This document shows, piece after piece, positions 1-7,892 of a DNA stretch of 64,000 nucleotides. The stretch is taken from positions 186,001 through 250,000 of the forward strand of contig CAZNFX010000001.1 in the NCBI GenBank assembly GCA_964572845.1. Reading direction: 5' to 3'. Below the pieces are notes generated by a model. The model was not told the DNA's origin. It did no database searches and worked only from the letters and a program-made list of their open reading frames with translations. Origin of the DNA: Bin55 sp964572845. GTDB lineage: Bacteria > Pseudomonadota > Gammaproteobacteria > Pseudomonadales > Azotimanducaceae. Both the position numbers and the translations under genes were made by a program. How positions within the stretch are numbered: position 1 is the stretch's first letter; every line of letters begins with the position of its first letter.

Positions 1-167
1 ATGCAGATTACACCGAGAACACAGGCAAGACGGGTAATCCAGGGCTCGATCCCAAAGTATTGTGCTATACCGGTGCAAACTCCGAAAAGCGGGCCATTGT
101 CGGGATCGCGATACAGTCTTCGGCCCGCGAAGTTGAATGGGCTGCCGGAGTGATTAGGTTCATTCAT
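1..167 (-). CDS. pspC: Phage shock protein C, partial (N-terminus)
   Basis: Only the first 55 codons are present; the gene runs off the left edge. The translation starts MNEPNHSGSPFNF and then has the PspC-domain core RRLYRDPDNGPLFGVC, followed by GIAQYFGIEPWITRL and the start of a hydrophobic segment. PspC is an inner-membrane protein that with PspB senses envelope stress and draws PspA to the membrane. The start is supported by an AGGGAA ribosome site about 10 nt upstream. It is the third gene of pspA-pspB-pspC, 77 nt after pspB, and should be transcribed from the sigma54 promoter near 1263. Confidence 0.88.
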   Translation of the reverse strand, partial: MNEPNHSGSPFNFAGRRLYRDPDNGPLFGVCTGIAQYFGIEPWITRLACVLGVIC

Positions 168-244
168 CGCTTGCTGATTCCCTTGTGATAACGTTGCAGA
201 GAACAGAATTCAGGTATCAACTGTATTGCATCGTTCATGATGGG

Positions 245-490
245 TCACTCGGTCCTCTTTCTTCGCCATTTTGGAGTCTCGTTGTCCAATATTGACTCTA
301 GAGCTTCTATCCGATCGGCCATATCCTCTGCTTTCTCCTCCAGGTCTCGAAGTTCCTGGCGGTCCTCTCTGGCGAGAAGCCTGTGCAAGCGTTTGGAACG
401 CGCGTAGTGAAGTATGAGCCAAATCGGGAGAATGATTACGATGAACAGGATTCCCGCGATAAAGAAAAATTCTGGAAATGGTGAGTACAT
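245..490 (-). CDS. pspB: Phage shock protein B
   Basis: This 81-residue protein has the PspB layout. One N-terminal membrane helix (about residues 8-28, ending in PIWLILHYA) is followed by a charged amphipathic coiled-coil region with the family signature RIEALESILDNETPKWR near the end. PspB works with PspC at the inner membrane as a positive regulator of the envelope-stress response. It lies 43 nt downstream of pspA and 77 nt upstream of pspC on the same strand. A GAGGAT ribosome site sits about 9 nt before the ATG. Length and order match enterobacterial psp operons, and nothing in it looks broken. Confidence 0.93.
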   Translation of the reverse strand: MYSPFPEFFFIAGILFIVIILPIWLILHYARSKRLHRLLAREDRQELRDLEEKAEDMADRIEALESILDNETPKWRRKRTE

Positions 491-533
491 TAGCTAATGA
501 TCCTCGGTTATTCCGCGATTGTAGAAGTTGTCG

Positions 534-1211
534 TCAGCCGTTGGATTGCTGAGCCTTCTCAGACATTTCGCGCTTGAGCTTGGCCAATTCCTCGTCGAGT
601 TTTTCGTCTGCTTCGAGTTCGCTGATTTCCTCAGCAAGAGTCTTTTGGCCCATATCGAAGGATTCAACTTCACCTTCAAGATCATCGATCTTTCGCTCGT
701 ACTGCTCAAAGCGGATTACGGCGTCGTCGACGTTCCGTTCCGATAGCTGGCGCCGAACATTTAGCCTAGCTTGTGCCGACTTGGTTCGAACAACCAAAGC
801 CGACTGCCTAGCCTTTGCATCCTTGAGCTTTAGCGTGAGAGTTGCAATGTCCTCGTTCATCTTGGAAAGCATCTCGTCGATGGCAGCAAGTTCCTTATCG
901 ATGGTCTCTAAGACCTCAGCGGACTTGCTACATTCGACAAGTGCAGCCTTGGCCAAGTCGTCACGTTCTTTTCGAACAGCGATTTCTGCCTTGCGCTTCC
1001 ATTCGTCAACGTCTCGCTCATAATGCTCTTTCTTGCGCATCAGTTCTTTCTTGTCCGCGATTCCACGTGCTGCGGAAGTTCGGATTTCAACGAGAGTCTG
1101 TTCCATCTCCTGAATTATCAGCCGAATCATTTTTGATGGATCTTGCGCTTTGTCCAACATAGCATTTATGTTGGAGTTGACGATGTCGGCTACTCGAGAA
1201 AATACACCCAT
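534..1211 (-). CDS. pspA: Phage shock protein A
   Basis: PspA is a PspA/IM30/ESCRT-III family protein. It binds and inhibits PspF in unstressed cells and oligomerises on damaged inner membrane under stress. The sequence starts MGVFSRVADIVNSNINAMLD, the classic amphipathic PspA N-terminus, and is predicted to be almost entirely coiled coil over 225 residues. I chose the ATG at 1211 because it gives this N-terminus and has GGAG 8 nt upstream; a TTG four codons earlier is in frame but has no support. It is the first gene of pspA-pspB-pspC, about 45 nt downstream of a sigma54 promoter and divergent from pspF. Confidence 0.96.
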   Translation of the reverse strand: MGVFSRVADIVNSNINAMLDKAQDPSKMIRLIIQEMEQTLVEIRTSAARGIADKKELMRKKEHYERDVDEWKRKAEIAVRKERDDLAKAALVECSKSAEVLETIDKELAAIDEMLSKMNEDIATLTLKLKDAKARQSALVVRTKSAQARLNVRRQLSERNVDDAVIRFEQYERKIDDLEGEVESFDMGQKTLAEEISELEADEKLDEELAKLKREMSEKAQQSNG

Positions 1212-1255
1212 TTTCGTCTCCAAACGTGGTTACAAATGTTCTCGATAGCCTTCAT

Positions 1256-1270
1256 GCAAGAAGTGTGCCA
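1256..1270 (-). promoter_or_regulatory. Sigma54 (-24/-12) promoter of pspABC
   Basis: On the minus strand this reads TGGCAC-ACTTC-TTGC, an exact match to the sigma54 core with the invariant GG and GC elements 12 bp apart. It lies 45 nt upstream of the pspA ATG, so the transcript should begin near 1244. The rest of the pspA-pspF gap (about 1285-1370) is where PspF upstream activator sites would be expected; I could not define those sites by eye. Confidence 0.9.
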
Positions 1271-1381
1271 ATTGCCTTTCAAAGAGCACATACAAGCACC
1301 TAGAGCTCATCCACCTTTTGGTTTGGGTAAGATAGGCACTCTCATACGGTCAATTTAATCAATTTTTGGTATTTTTTGACA

Positions 1382-2380
1382 ATGCCCTCTGACGAAGTAC
1401 AACTAATTGGGGAATCGCCATCGTTTCTTCGTGTACTAGAAGAAGTGTCAACGGTAGCCGAACTCGATAAACCGGTGCTGATTGTGGGAGAACGCGGGAC
1501 TGGAAAGGAGCTACTCGCACTCAGATTGCATTTTCTCTCTAAACGGTGGGATTCCATTTATTTGCAGATGAACTGCGCCTCACTGACCGAGACACTTCTG
1601 GAGACAGAATTGTTTGGCCATGAAGCTGGTGCATTCACTGGTGCAACGCGAAGGCATTTAGGTCGATTCGAACGAGCAAATACCGGCACTCTTTTTCTTG
1701 ATGAATTGGCAACAGCGTCAATGCGGGTTCAAGAAAAGATCCTTCGCGTCATCGAGTACGGCGAGTTCGAAAGAGTGGGTGGTACAGGTACCATTCAAAC
1801 GGATGTTCGCATTGTTGCCGCAACCAACGAAGACCTGCCGTCCCTTGCCGAACGCGGCAAGTTTAGGGAGGACCTGCTCGACCGATTGGCATTCGATGTG
1901 ATCACTCTGCCCCCGCTTCGTTCCCGCAAGGGAGACATTCTGCTACTCGCAGAGCATTTCGCTGTCAACATGGCCAATGAAATCGGCAGAAACGTTTTTC
2001 CAGGATTCACTGAGGAAGCTCGACAAATGCTTACGTCGTATGAATGGCCAGGAAATGTCCGACAGCTCAAGAATGTCGTCGAGCGAGCTGTATATCGCAA
2101 CGGGCCGGACGATCCTGTGAGCGATATCGCAATTGATCCTTTCGACTCACCGTATCGAATCGGGCGAGAAATGGATAAAGCTTCAGCCGGGCGTGGAGCA
2201 GGCATTCCGGATTTGCCATTGGACCTCAAGCAGACCGTGCGCGATTTGGAAATCCAGGTCATTCAAGCTGCCCTTGTCAAAGCCAAGCACAATCAACGAA
2301 AAGTGGCTGAAATGCTCGGATTGACCTATCACCAACTCAGAAATTATCTACGCAAGTACTCGCTCATGAGCGACAGCTAG
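1382..2380 (+). CDS. pspF: Phage shock operon transcriptional activator PspF
   Basis: PspF is a sigma54-dependent bacterial enhancer-binding protein without a receiver domain. The AAA+ domain fills about residues 5-240: Walker A GERGTGKE, the sigma54-contacting loop GAFTGA, Walker B GTLFLDEL, and RADLLDRLAFDV-type sensor regions. A Fis-type helix-turn-helix is at the C-terminus (NQRKVAEMLGLTYHQLRNYL). It is very close to the E. coli PspF pattern, including SEWPGNVRQLKN-like and IDPF segments. The ATG at 1382 is preferred over an in-frame TTG six bases earlier. It is divergent from pspA, its expected target, and expected to be held inactive by PspA. Confidence 0.95.
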   Translation: MPSDEVQLIGESPSFLRVLEEVSTVAELDKPVLIVGERGTGKELLALRLHFLSKRWDSIYLQMNCASLTETLLETELFGHEAGAFTGATRRHLGRFERANTGTLFLDELATASMRVQEKILRVIEYGEFERVGGTGTIQTDVRIVAATNEDLPSLAERGKFREDLLDRLAFDVITLPPLRSRKGDILLLAEHFAVNMANEIGRNVFPGFTEEARQMLTSYEWPGNVRQLKNVVERAVYRNGPDDPVSDIAIDPFDSPYRIGREMDKASAGRGAGIPDLPLDLKQTVRDLEIQVIQAALVKAKHNQRKVAEMLGLTYHQLRNYLRKYSLMSDS

Positions 2381-2468
2381 AGGTGTCGCGGTGCAAAAGC
2401 ACGTGAGCACTTACTTGGCAACCGTTTCTCAACGTGTTGCGTGAATGCTTCACTCCAACCAATAGAAC

Positions 2469-2474
2469 TATAAT
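2469..2474 (+). promoter_or_regulatory. Probable -10 element (TATAAT) upstream of SRP RNA
   Basis: A perfect TATAAT lies 29 nt upstream of the predicted SRP RNA 5' end. The matching -35 position (about 2446) is poor. The start site would fall near 2481, so the RNA would carry a short leader that is trimmed, or its 5' end is further upstream than I place it. Confidence 0.45.
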
Positions 2475-2502
2475 TTCCCGACATGCTGAGAGCATGTTCA
2501 AA

Positions 2503-2612
2503 GGCGGTTTTGGTTGGCCCCTCCGCGACGAAAAATTGTAAACCCCGTCAGGCCTGGAAGGGAGCAGCGGTAGCAATGGACTCGGGTGCCGGAATCTGGC
2601 TGGCCGGCCGCC
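2503..2612 (+). ncRNA. ffs: Signal recognition particle RNA (4.5S type)
   Basis: The apical domain carries the universally conserved SRP RNA block: GTCAGGCCTGGAAGGGAGCA at 2547-2566, equivalent to the E. coli GUCAGG...GGAAGGAAGCAGC loop. The downstream arm GGTGCCGGAATCTGGCTGGCC resembles the E. coli distal strand, and the ends pair (GGCGG at 2503 with CCGCC at 2608-2612). The size, about 110 nt, fits the short hairpin form of gammaproteobacteria. It binds Ffh and targets membrane proteins. It sits 30 nt upstream of tRNA-Ser. Ends are placed from pairing only and may be off by a few bases. Confidence 0.9.
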
Positions 2613-2642
2613 ACCCAGACCAGATTTGACCGTAAGTCAATC

Positions 2643-2733
<91 letters not shown>

Positions 2734-2953
2734 TGTTGCACATTATTTCTTGATTTGCAAGTAAATACCGACTTGACCCGTACATAGGTGGCCGCTCGCT
2801 ACATCAAGCCTCGGGCGTAGATTTGAAGCTCTCGACTAGTCCCATGTGACTTCACTAGCAAAACGGAAGAACAGCAATGTGATGGCAGGCGTGACCGATG
2901 TCGTATGTGCTTTAATCTTAGTTGATGCCAGCAACTTTGGCGTCCTAATACAC

Positions 2954-2982
2954 TTGACACAGTCGAACTAGCCAAATACATA
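2954..2982 (+). promoter_or_regulatory. Possible sigma70 promoter abutting a start codon
   Basis: A perfect -35 TTGACA (2954-2959) is separated by 17 bp from TACATA (2977-2982), a weak -10. The annotated dioxygenase ATG begins only 2 nt after the -10, so a transcript from here would start at or just inside that codon. Either the mRNA is leaderless or starts translation further down, or the match is fortuitous. Confidence 0.3.
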
Positions 2983-2984
2983 CC

Positions 2985-4133
2985 ATGCACCGACAAGAAG
3001 AAAACAGCGAAATCGAACCGATCGATCACCAACTAGCCAACAACCCGCTCTACCAGAGGCTCAAGCAGCGTGCAGATGGCGACAAGCCACCATCTCGATC
3101 CAATGCGCTTGGAGCCGTGGCGCATGCTCGATATCCGGAAGTAACAAGTCGACAAGAACTCCGAGACCACATTCTGAGCCAAGACAACGACCTCGTTGTA
3201 GGTCACTTCGGAACGATCCGATACAAGCCGGTGTCTGTTTGCGGTCTCGAACTCAAACTCGAACCGTTGCACCCGAGCATTGGGACGATCGTGCACGGAA
3301 TCGATCTGGCAAAGGACCTGCAAACTGAAGAAATGGTGGGCTTTCTGCGAGACCTCTGGCTTGAAAGGCGCGTAATTGGTTTTCGCAACCAGAATCATCT
3401 AACGCGGCACCAGCTTCTTGAGTTCGCGGAACGCTTCGGAGAGGTCGGCGCACAGTTCGGTGAGAGGGAGCACAAGCCGAATTCACCCTACGATTTGAAC
3501 CAGCAAATCAAAGTCCCTGACATTCCCGATATGCTGGTGTTGCCATCCGATGAGGTCGTACCCAATGCAGCAAGCGGCTGGCATTCCGATGCAACCTGGC
3601 AGGAACGACCGCCCATGGGCTCCATACTCATGTGTCGAGAAGCGCCGCCCATCGGCGGTGACACCTGCTTTTGCGACTGCTACGCCATGTGGGAAGGATT
3701 GCCATTGGAAACAAAGAGGCGTGTTGAATCATTGCGCGCAGTCCACGTTGGGTCCGTAGGACACCAAATGGATGGAAAGACACCTTCAGCGATTCATCCG
3801 GTAGCTCGCACGCACCCGGAAACAGGTCACACAACCTTGTTCGTGCAACAAGGATTCGTCCAAAAGTTTTCGGATGAGCACAATATCGAGCCCGATGAGC
3901 AGCGCGAACTGCTCCTGCAAATGAAGTTGCAGGAAGGACGTCCCGACTACACCTGTCGATTCTCATGGGAACCCGGGTCAATTGCTATGTGGGACAATCG
4001 CGCCGTACTGCACTCGGCAAGCGGGGACTTCTGGCCGCATCGACGACTGATGGAGCGTCTAACGATACTGGATCGTGACCCGTCGCGAAGAACGCCCTTC
4101 TACGCTCCCAAACGAGAATCAGCACAATCGTAA
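2985..4133 (+). CDS. TauD/TfdA-family Fe(II)/2-oxoglutarate dioxygenase
   Basis: TauD/TfdA enzymes hydroxylate small substrates (taurine, aryloxyacetates, carnitine precursors) using Fe(II), O2 and 2-oxoglutarate in the cytoplasm. The iron triad is visible: H200 and D202 in GWHSDATWQ, and H343 in AVLHSASG. The 2-oxoglutarate arginines R354 and R358 are 11 and 15 residues later, the TauD spacing. The first 75 residues lie before the conserved domain, which starts near KPVSVCGLELKLEPLHPSIG; they may be an extension or a misplaced start. No good ribosome site precedes the ATG. It is followed after 49 nt by an aldo/keto-reductase-like gene, probably the same transcript. The substrate cannot be told. 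Confidence 0.88.
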   Translation: MHRQEENSEIEPIDHQLANNPLYQRLKQRADGDKPPSRSNALGAVAHARYPEVTSRQELRDHILSQDNDLVVGHFGTIRYKPVSVCGLELKLEPLHPSIGTIVHGIDLAKDLQTEEMVGFLRDLWLERRVIGFRNQNHLTRHQLLEFAERFGEVGAQFGEREHKPNSPYDLNQQIKVPDIPDMLVLPSDEVVPNAASGWHSDATWQERPPMGSILMCREAPPIGGDTCFCDCYAMWEGLPLETKRRVESLRAVHVGSVGHQMDGKTPSAIHPVARTHPETGHTTLFVQQGFVQKFSDEHNIEPDEQRELLLQMKLQEGRPDYTCRFSWEPGSIAMWDNRAVLHSASGDFWPHRRLMERLTILDRDPSRRTPFYAPKRESAQS

Positions 4134-4182
4134 TTTGCATTTCGGCGCACTATCGGCACGTTACCAAGCCTAGGGGAACACC

Positions 4183-5061
4183 ATGGACAACTTCTTGGAC
4201 AAGATTCAAATCGGCAAGACAGGACTAACCACTGCCAGACTTGGAATTGGGTCAACGTTCAATGCACCAGCGAGCGCGATCGAAGAAGCATTCGAGCAAG
4301 GGATCAACTACCTCTATTGGGGCACCGTACGCCAACCGAGTTTCGCAGAAGCCATGAGAAATCTTGAACGCTCGCATCGAGACGATCTCATTTTCACAAT
4401 TCAGTCCTATTCCAATGACGCAGGCACGATTGAAAAGGAAGTGGAAGATGCATTGGTAGAGTCGGGAGTGCAGAGTTTTGATTTCCTCTTGCTGGGCAAT
4501 CGAAATGCCGTACCAGACCAATCGTTCATTGATGTGTTTGAACGTTTGAGAGATCGTCAGCTTGTTCGGTATCTTTCATTGAGCAGCCACAATCGTCCAT
4601 TGGTTCCGAAATTTATCGACGACTATGCGAACGGCAGATCCCCATACGAAATATTGATGCTGCGTTACAACGCGGTTCATCGAGGCGCGGAAACAGATGT
4701 GTTCCCGTACGTGCGCAACTCTCAACCTCGCCAAACGATTCTCGCGTACACGGCTACACGATGGGGACATTTGCTGGACCCTCAGAAGATGCCGACCGGC
4801 GAGCAGCCTATCAGTGCTTGCGACTGCTATCGCTATTCCCTTTCACACCCAGGTGTAGACATGGTCTTGTGTGGACCAGCCAACCGCGCACAAATGCAAG
4901 AGGCTATCGCTGCGTTGCACAAGGGGCCTTTGGAACCGGAGGAACGGGCGCGAATCGAGCGAATTGGCAAACATCTGTATGGCTTGTATGCCCCGGCGTA
5001 TCCCGATGCTGGCGATGCTTCCGATGTGAAGACCGGATTGGCGGCTGGGGCCTCTTCGTAG
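4183..5061 (+). CDS. Aldo/keto-reductase-like protein lacking the usual catalytic residues
   Basis: The 292-residue protein follows the AKR barrel plan: IQIGKTGLTTARLGIG at the N-terminus, a strand ending EQGINYLYWG, a DALVESGVQSFDFLLLG segment, and a C-terminal HPGVDMVLCGPANRAQMQEAI cofactor region. The family's tetrad Asp-Tyr-Lys-His appears replaced. Where NFFDTAxxYG is expected there is NYLYWGT, the Lys strand reads FTIQSY, and the LHWP segment reads LLGNRN. It may be a non-reductase barrel, or use another mechanism. The Met codon at 4183 is preceded by a GGGGAA site. It probably shares an operon with the upstream dioxygenase. Confidence 0.75.
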   Translation: MDNFLDKIQIGKTGLTTARLGIGSTFNAPASAIEEAFEQGINYLYWGTVRQPSFAEAMRNLERSHRDDLIFTIQSYSNDAGTIEKEVEDALVESGVQSFDFLLLGNRNAVPDQSFIDVFERLRDRQLVRYLSLSSHNRPLVPKFIDDYANGRSPYEILMLRYNAVHRGAETDVFPYVRNSQPRQTILAYTATRWGHLLDPQKMPTGEQPISACDCYRYSLSHPGVDMVLCGPANRAQMQEAIAALHKGPLEPEERARIERIGKHLYGLYAPAYPDAGDASDVKTGLAAGASS

Positions 5062-5393
5062 ATCTTCACCTCACTTGAGTCTCTAGATTCCAGCCGCGCT
5101 AAATTTAAGCGCGTCTCGGAGGATTCGAAACTCTTCAGGATGTCTAGAGAAGTCTATTAGCCCTTCTGCAGAATGAGGTTAATGCAGTTCGGCAGTTCGT
5201 GCCGGCGCACTCCATTTTGATTCTTGCCTGTGAAGGAATAAGCGTTGGAAAACGACGAATCGTCCCATCGCGCTGTCCGTCACTGTTGTCAAGACCGACT
5301 AGAAGACGACCGATACGCTTTGTTTAAGCGACATTGAAATTCCCCTACACCATTCCCGCTCGTATTTGAAGTGAGGCTACTCTCAATTGTTGT
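5062..5393. other. Non-coding gap between convergent genes
   Basis: No credible gene is seen. A 6-bp hairpin (CGCGCT at 5095-5100 pairing with AGCGCG at 5108-5113) follows the reductase-like gene but has no T-tract, so it is only a weak terminator candidate. Confidence 0.5.
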
Positions 5394-6830
5394 TCACGTG
5401 TCACGGAATGGATTGAAGGCGAACGGTTTCACAAGTCGATCGACACGAGGATCGTTCCCATGCAGGAATTCGGCTTGGGGATCGAGCAGCAATGCGGGTG
5501 TCTCGTGGGTTGCGCCTTCTACAACCAAGAGGTGAGAATTGGGAAACCCGCGCCGCGCAGCCTCGGCGTTGGCGATCGGCGTGCGCCCATCGAGTGTACC
5601 CGCGCAAAACAAGGTCGGTACGTCGCTTTGCACTGGGGCACGGAACTCGTCACCCAAGTCATCCACTCCAAGGGCATCGCCGACGAACGGGAACGGAAGG
5701 TTGAAGCTGTCGTCAAGGAGTGCTTCTCTACGTTGCAACTCGATCATTCGGGTCCGCTCGGCACTGGCCCCGGAGGAGTAATCCATAGCCAGTTGCATGC
5801 CATGGATTCCGGGACCCGTCAGTAGTCTCTCGACGCGGCGGGTCAATGTGGCGTGATCGCCTTTGGCGAGTTGGCGGGCAAATGACGGTAGCTCGCGGAT
5901 GGCGCGGATACTGCCAAGTGCATTCCCAATTACGAGCTGCACGACGAATTTGCCTACGTGTGCGCGCGCGTTGACGTTGGCAAACTGCACGGTTCTTGGA
6001 TTGCGGTCGAACTCGTCGAGGACTTCGGCCATCTCGCTCACGAGGTCTGGGAACTCACCCTTGAGGCTGCGGTCCGTCCGCGCCAATTCGCCCAAATGGC
6101 GAAAATGCCGATCGGTGTTAACAGGAAGCTTGTGGGTGTCGTCGAGTCCCTCGACGATGCAGAGAATTGCCCGATCGACATGTTCTCCGTGTTGTTTAAG
6201 GACAGTTAGGCCTAGGTGAGAGCCGTAGCTGGCGCCGTGCAAATTGATCTTGGACACATGCAGTGCGCGACGCAAGTCGTTGATATCGTGAGCATTCTCA
6301 ACGGTGTTGTAGTCGTTCGGATTGACGCCGCGTTCCCGCCAATACGTAGCAAGCCTGCGAGCACTTGCACGCTGCGCATCAAGAAAGTTCTCACGCGTGA
6401 GCACGACATCGAAGTCGTAGCGTGGGGGCGCAGGATTGTCAAGGTTCGGCAGTGCGTTGTTTGCACCCCGCTGGTCGAAGGTAACCACGTCGCAGATCCT
6501 GGAGAACCGTTCAACGTGTTCAAAGAAGGCGGTCTCGAACGAACCAATAGCCGGTGCGCCCGGGCCGCCAGCCAGCACGAAAAGTGGGGCCAAGCCATGA
6601 TCCTGGTGCGCAGGAATGCGTACGAACGGCAATGCGATGGCGGGACTCTCGTCCTGCTTGCGGCACGACGGCACCATGAGCAAGCCGCGTTCGGCATTAA
6701 GACTGCGACCATTCGCATGCGTGAGCCGTATCGGCCATCGACCAACGAGACGGTACTCTGTGTTGCGAAGATGCATGCCTATTGCGGATGGAAGGGAGCA
6801 TGGATTGTATGCGCCTTGAGTTTGTAGCAT
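5394..6830 (-). CDS. Alpha/beta hydrolase, S33 (proline iminopeptidase-like) family
   Basis: The protein has 478 residues with an alpha/beta-hydrolase fold and a TAP-like C-terminal part. The oxyanion-hole segment is LAGGPGAP (about residue 87). The nucleophile is S201 in HGASYGS, the acid is D414 in CAGTLDGRTP, and the base is H442 in EGATHE. These match secreted or cytosolic S33 peptidases and tripeptidyl-peptidase-like enzymes. No clear signal peptide is seen; a second Met at residue 19 could be the real start. It stands alone, convergent with the upstream reductase-like gene. The substrate is unknown. Confidence 0.82.
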   Translation of the reverse strand: MLQTQGAYNPCSLPSAIGMHLRNTEYRLVGRWPIRLTHANGRSLNAERGLLMVPSCRKQDESPAIALPFVRIPAHQDHGLAPLFVLAGGPGAPAIGSFETAFFEHVERFSRICDVVTFDQRGANNALPNLDNPAPPRYDFDVVLTRENFLDAQRASARRLATYWRERGVNPNDYNTVENAHDINDLRRALHVSKINLHGASYGSHLGLTVLKQHGEHVDRAILCIVEGLDDTHKLPVNTDRHFRHLGELARTDRSLKGEFPDLVSEMAEVLDEFDRNPRTVQFANVNARAHVGKFVVQLVIGNALGSIRAIRELPSFARQLAKGDHATLTRRVERLLTGPGIHGMQLAMDYSSGASAERTRMIELQRREALLDDSFNLPFPFVGDALGVDDLGDEFRAPVQSDVPTLFCAGTLDGRTPIANAEAARRGFPNSHLLVVEGATHETPALLLDPQAEFLHGNDPRVDRLVKPFAFNPFRDT

Positions 6831-7051
6831 CCAACGTAAAGCCTACCCTTCGCAAGAGATGTCTTTGCACTCGATCAATAAACGCTCTGCTAGGTTTGGT
6901 TTTCCCTTCTTCGAACCGGCAATCGCACTCGCACGCATTCTGGACAAACAGAGAGTTGCACAGTTAAATCACAACGTCTGTGGTGAAATGCTACTGACGC
7001 ACTCATTTAGACTTCGTATCGCTGTCTACCTGAATCACCTAAGGACAAAAT

Positions 7052-7831
7052 ATGGCTGTTCGCACCGTCTTAGTCACTGGCGGCGCAAGAGGAATTGGCA
7101 AAGGAATTGCCAAGGCGTTCTTGCATCGTGGTAGTAATGTCGTGATTGCCGATCTAAAATCCAGCTCTAAGTGGCAATACGGCCTCTCATCCGAGGCTCA
7201 AATCGAGGAAACGGTAAGGGATTTGAGCGGATACGGAAATGTAATCAGTACACACTTGGATGTAACTGACAACGAATCCTGCAAACAAGCGGTAGCGACG
7301 TCGATCGACAAGTATGGTTCGTTGGACGTATTGATCAACAACGCGGGCATCATCGATAGCGGACCCATCGACAGCTTCCCAGAGGAGAGCTGGGACCGTA
7401 TTTTCGATGTCAATGTTAAAGGAATCTATAACATGACGCGAGCTGCGCTGAGCCTCCTTAAGTCCAGCGACAATGCAGCAATAGTCAACACAGCTTCCAT
7501 CGCCGGAAAGAGAGGTTCGGCGAATCTCTCCTGCTATTGCGCATCCAAGTTCGCCGTTGTGGGTCTAACTCAATCGCTTGCGCAGGAATTGGCGCCGACC
7601 GGCATACGTGTGAATGCGATATGCCCGGGAATCGTCGGTACGGCCATGTGGCTGGACCATCTCATGGAGAATCAAAGCGGGGAGGCATTCGCAGAGCGCA
7701 TGAAACAGACTATACCTTTGCAACGTCCTCAGACCAATGAAGACATGGGAGAAGCCGCCGTCTTTCTCGCCAGCTCAACGAACGTTACAGGTGTCGCTTT
7801 AAGTGTTGCCGGTGGCTTGGAGATGCATTGA
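7052..7831 (+). CDS. Short-chain dehydrogenase/reductase
   Basis: Classical SDR of 259 residues that uses NAD(P)(H) to oxidise or reduce an alcohol/carbonyl. It has the cofactor motif TGGARGIG (9-16), NNAG (96-99), S149 in NTASIAG, catalytic Y162 and K166 in CYCASK, and the PG motif in CPGIVGTAM. The end of the second strand reads VVIADLKSS; the Asp there usually favours NAD(H). It is a single gene facing away from the S33 hydrolase and convergent with the exporter operon. Nothing nearby fixes the substrate. Confidence 0.9.
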   Translation: MAVRTVLVTGGARGIGKGIAKAFLHRGSNVVIADLKSSSKWQYGLSSEAQIEETVRDLSGYGNVISTHLDVTDNESCKQAVATSIDKYGSLDVLINNAGIIDSGPIDSFPEESWDRIFDVNVKGIYNMTRAALSLLKSSDNAAIVNTASIAGKRGSANLSCYCASKFAVVGLTQSLAQELAPTGIRVNAICPGIVGTAMWLDHLMENQSGEAFAERMKQTIPLQRPQTNEDMGEAAVFLASSTNVTGVALSVAGGLEMH

Positions 7832-7892
7832 TCGTAGCTCTACGACCCGCTTTTGGGCAACCGAATATCTTCAGGTGAAGCCAGATCGGCAA

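Noticed and set aside
5095..5113. Hairpin after the reductase-like gene as a terminator
   Set aside because: A 6-bp GC-rich stem but no following T-tract, so I do not call it.
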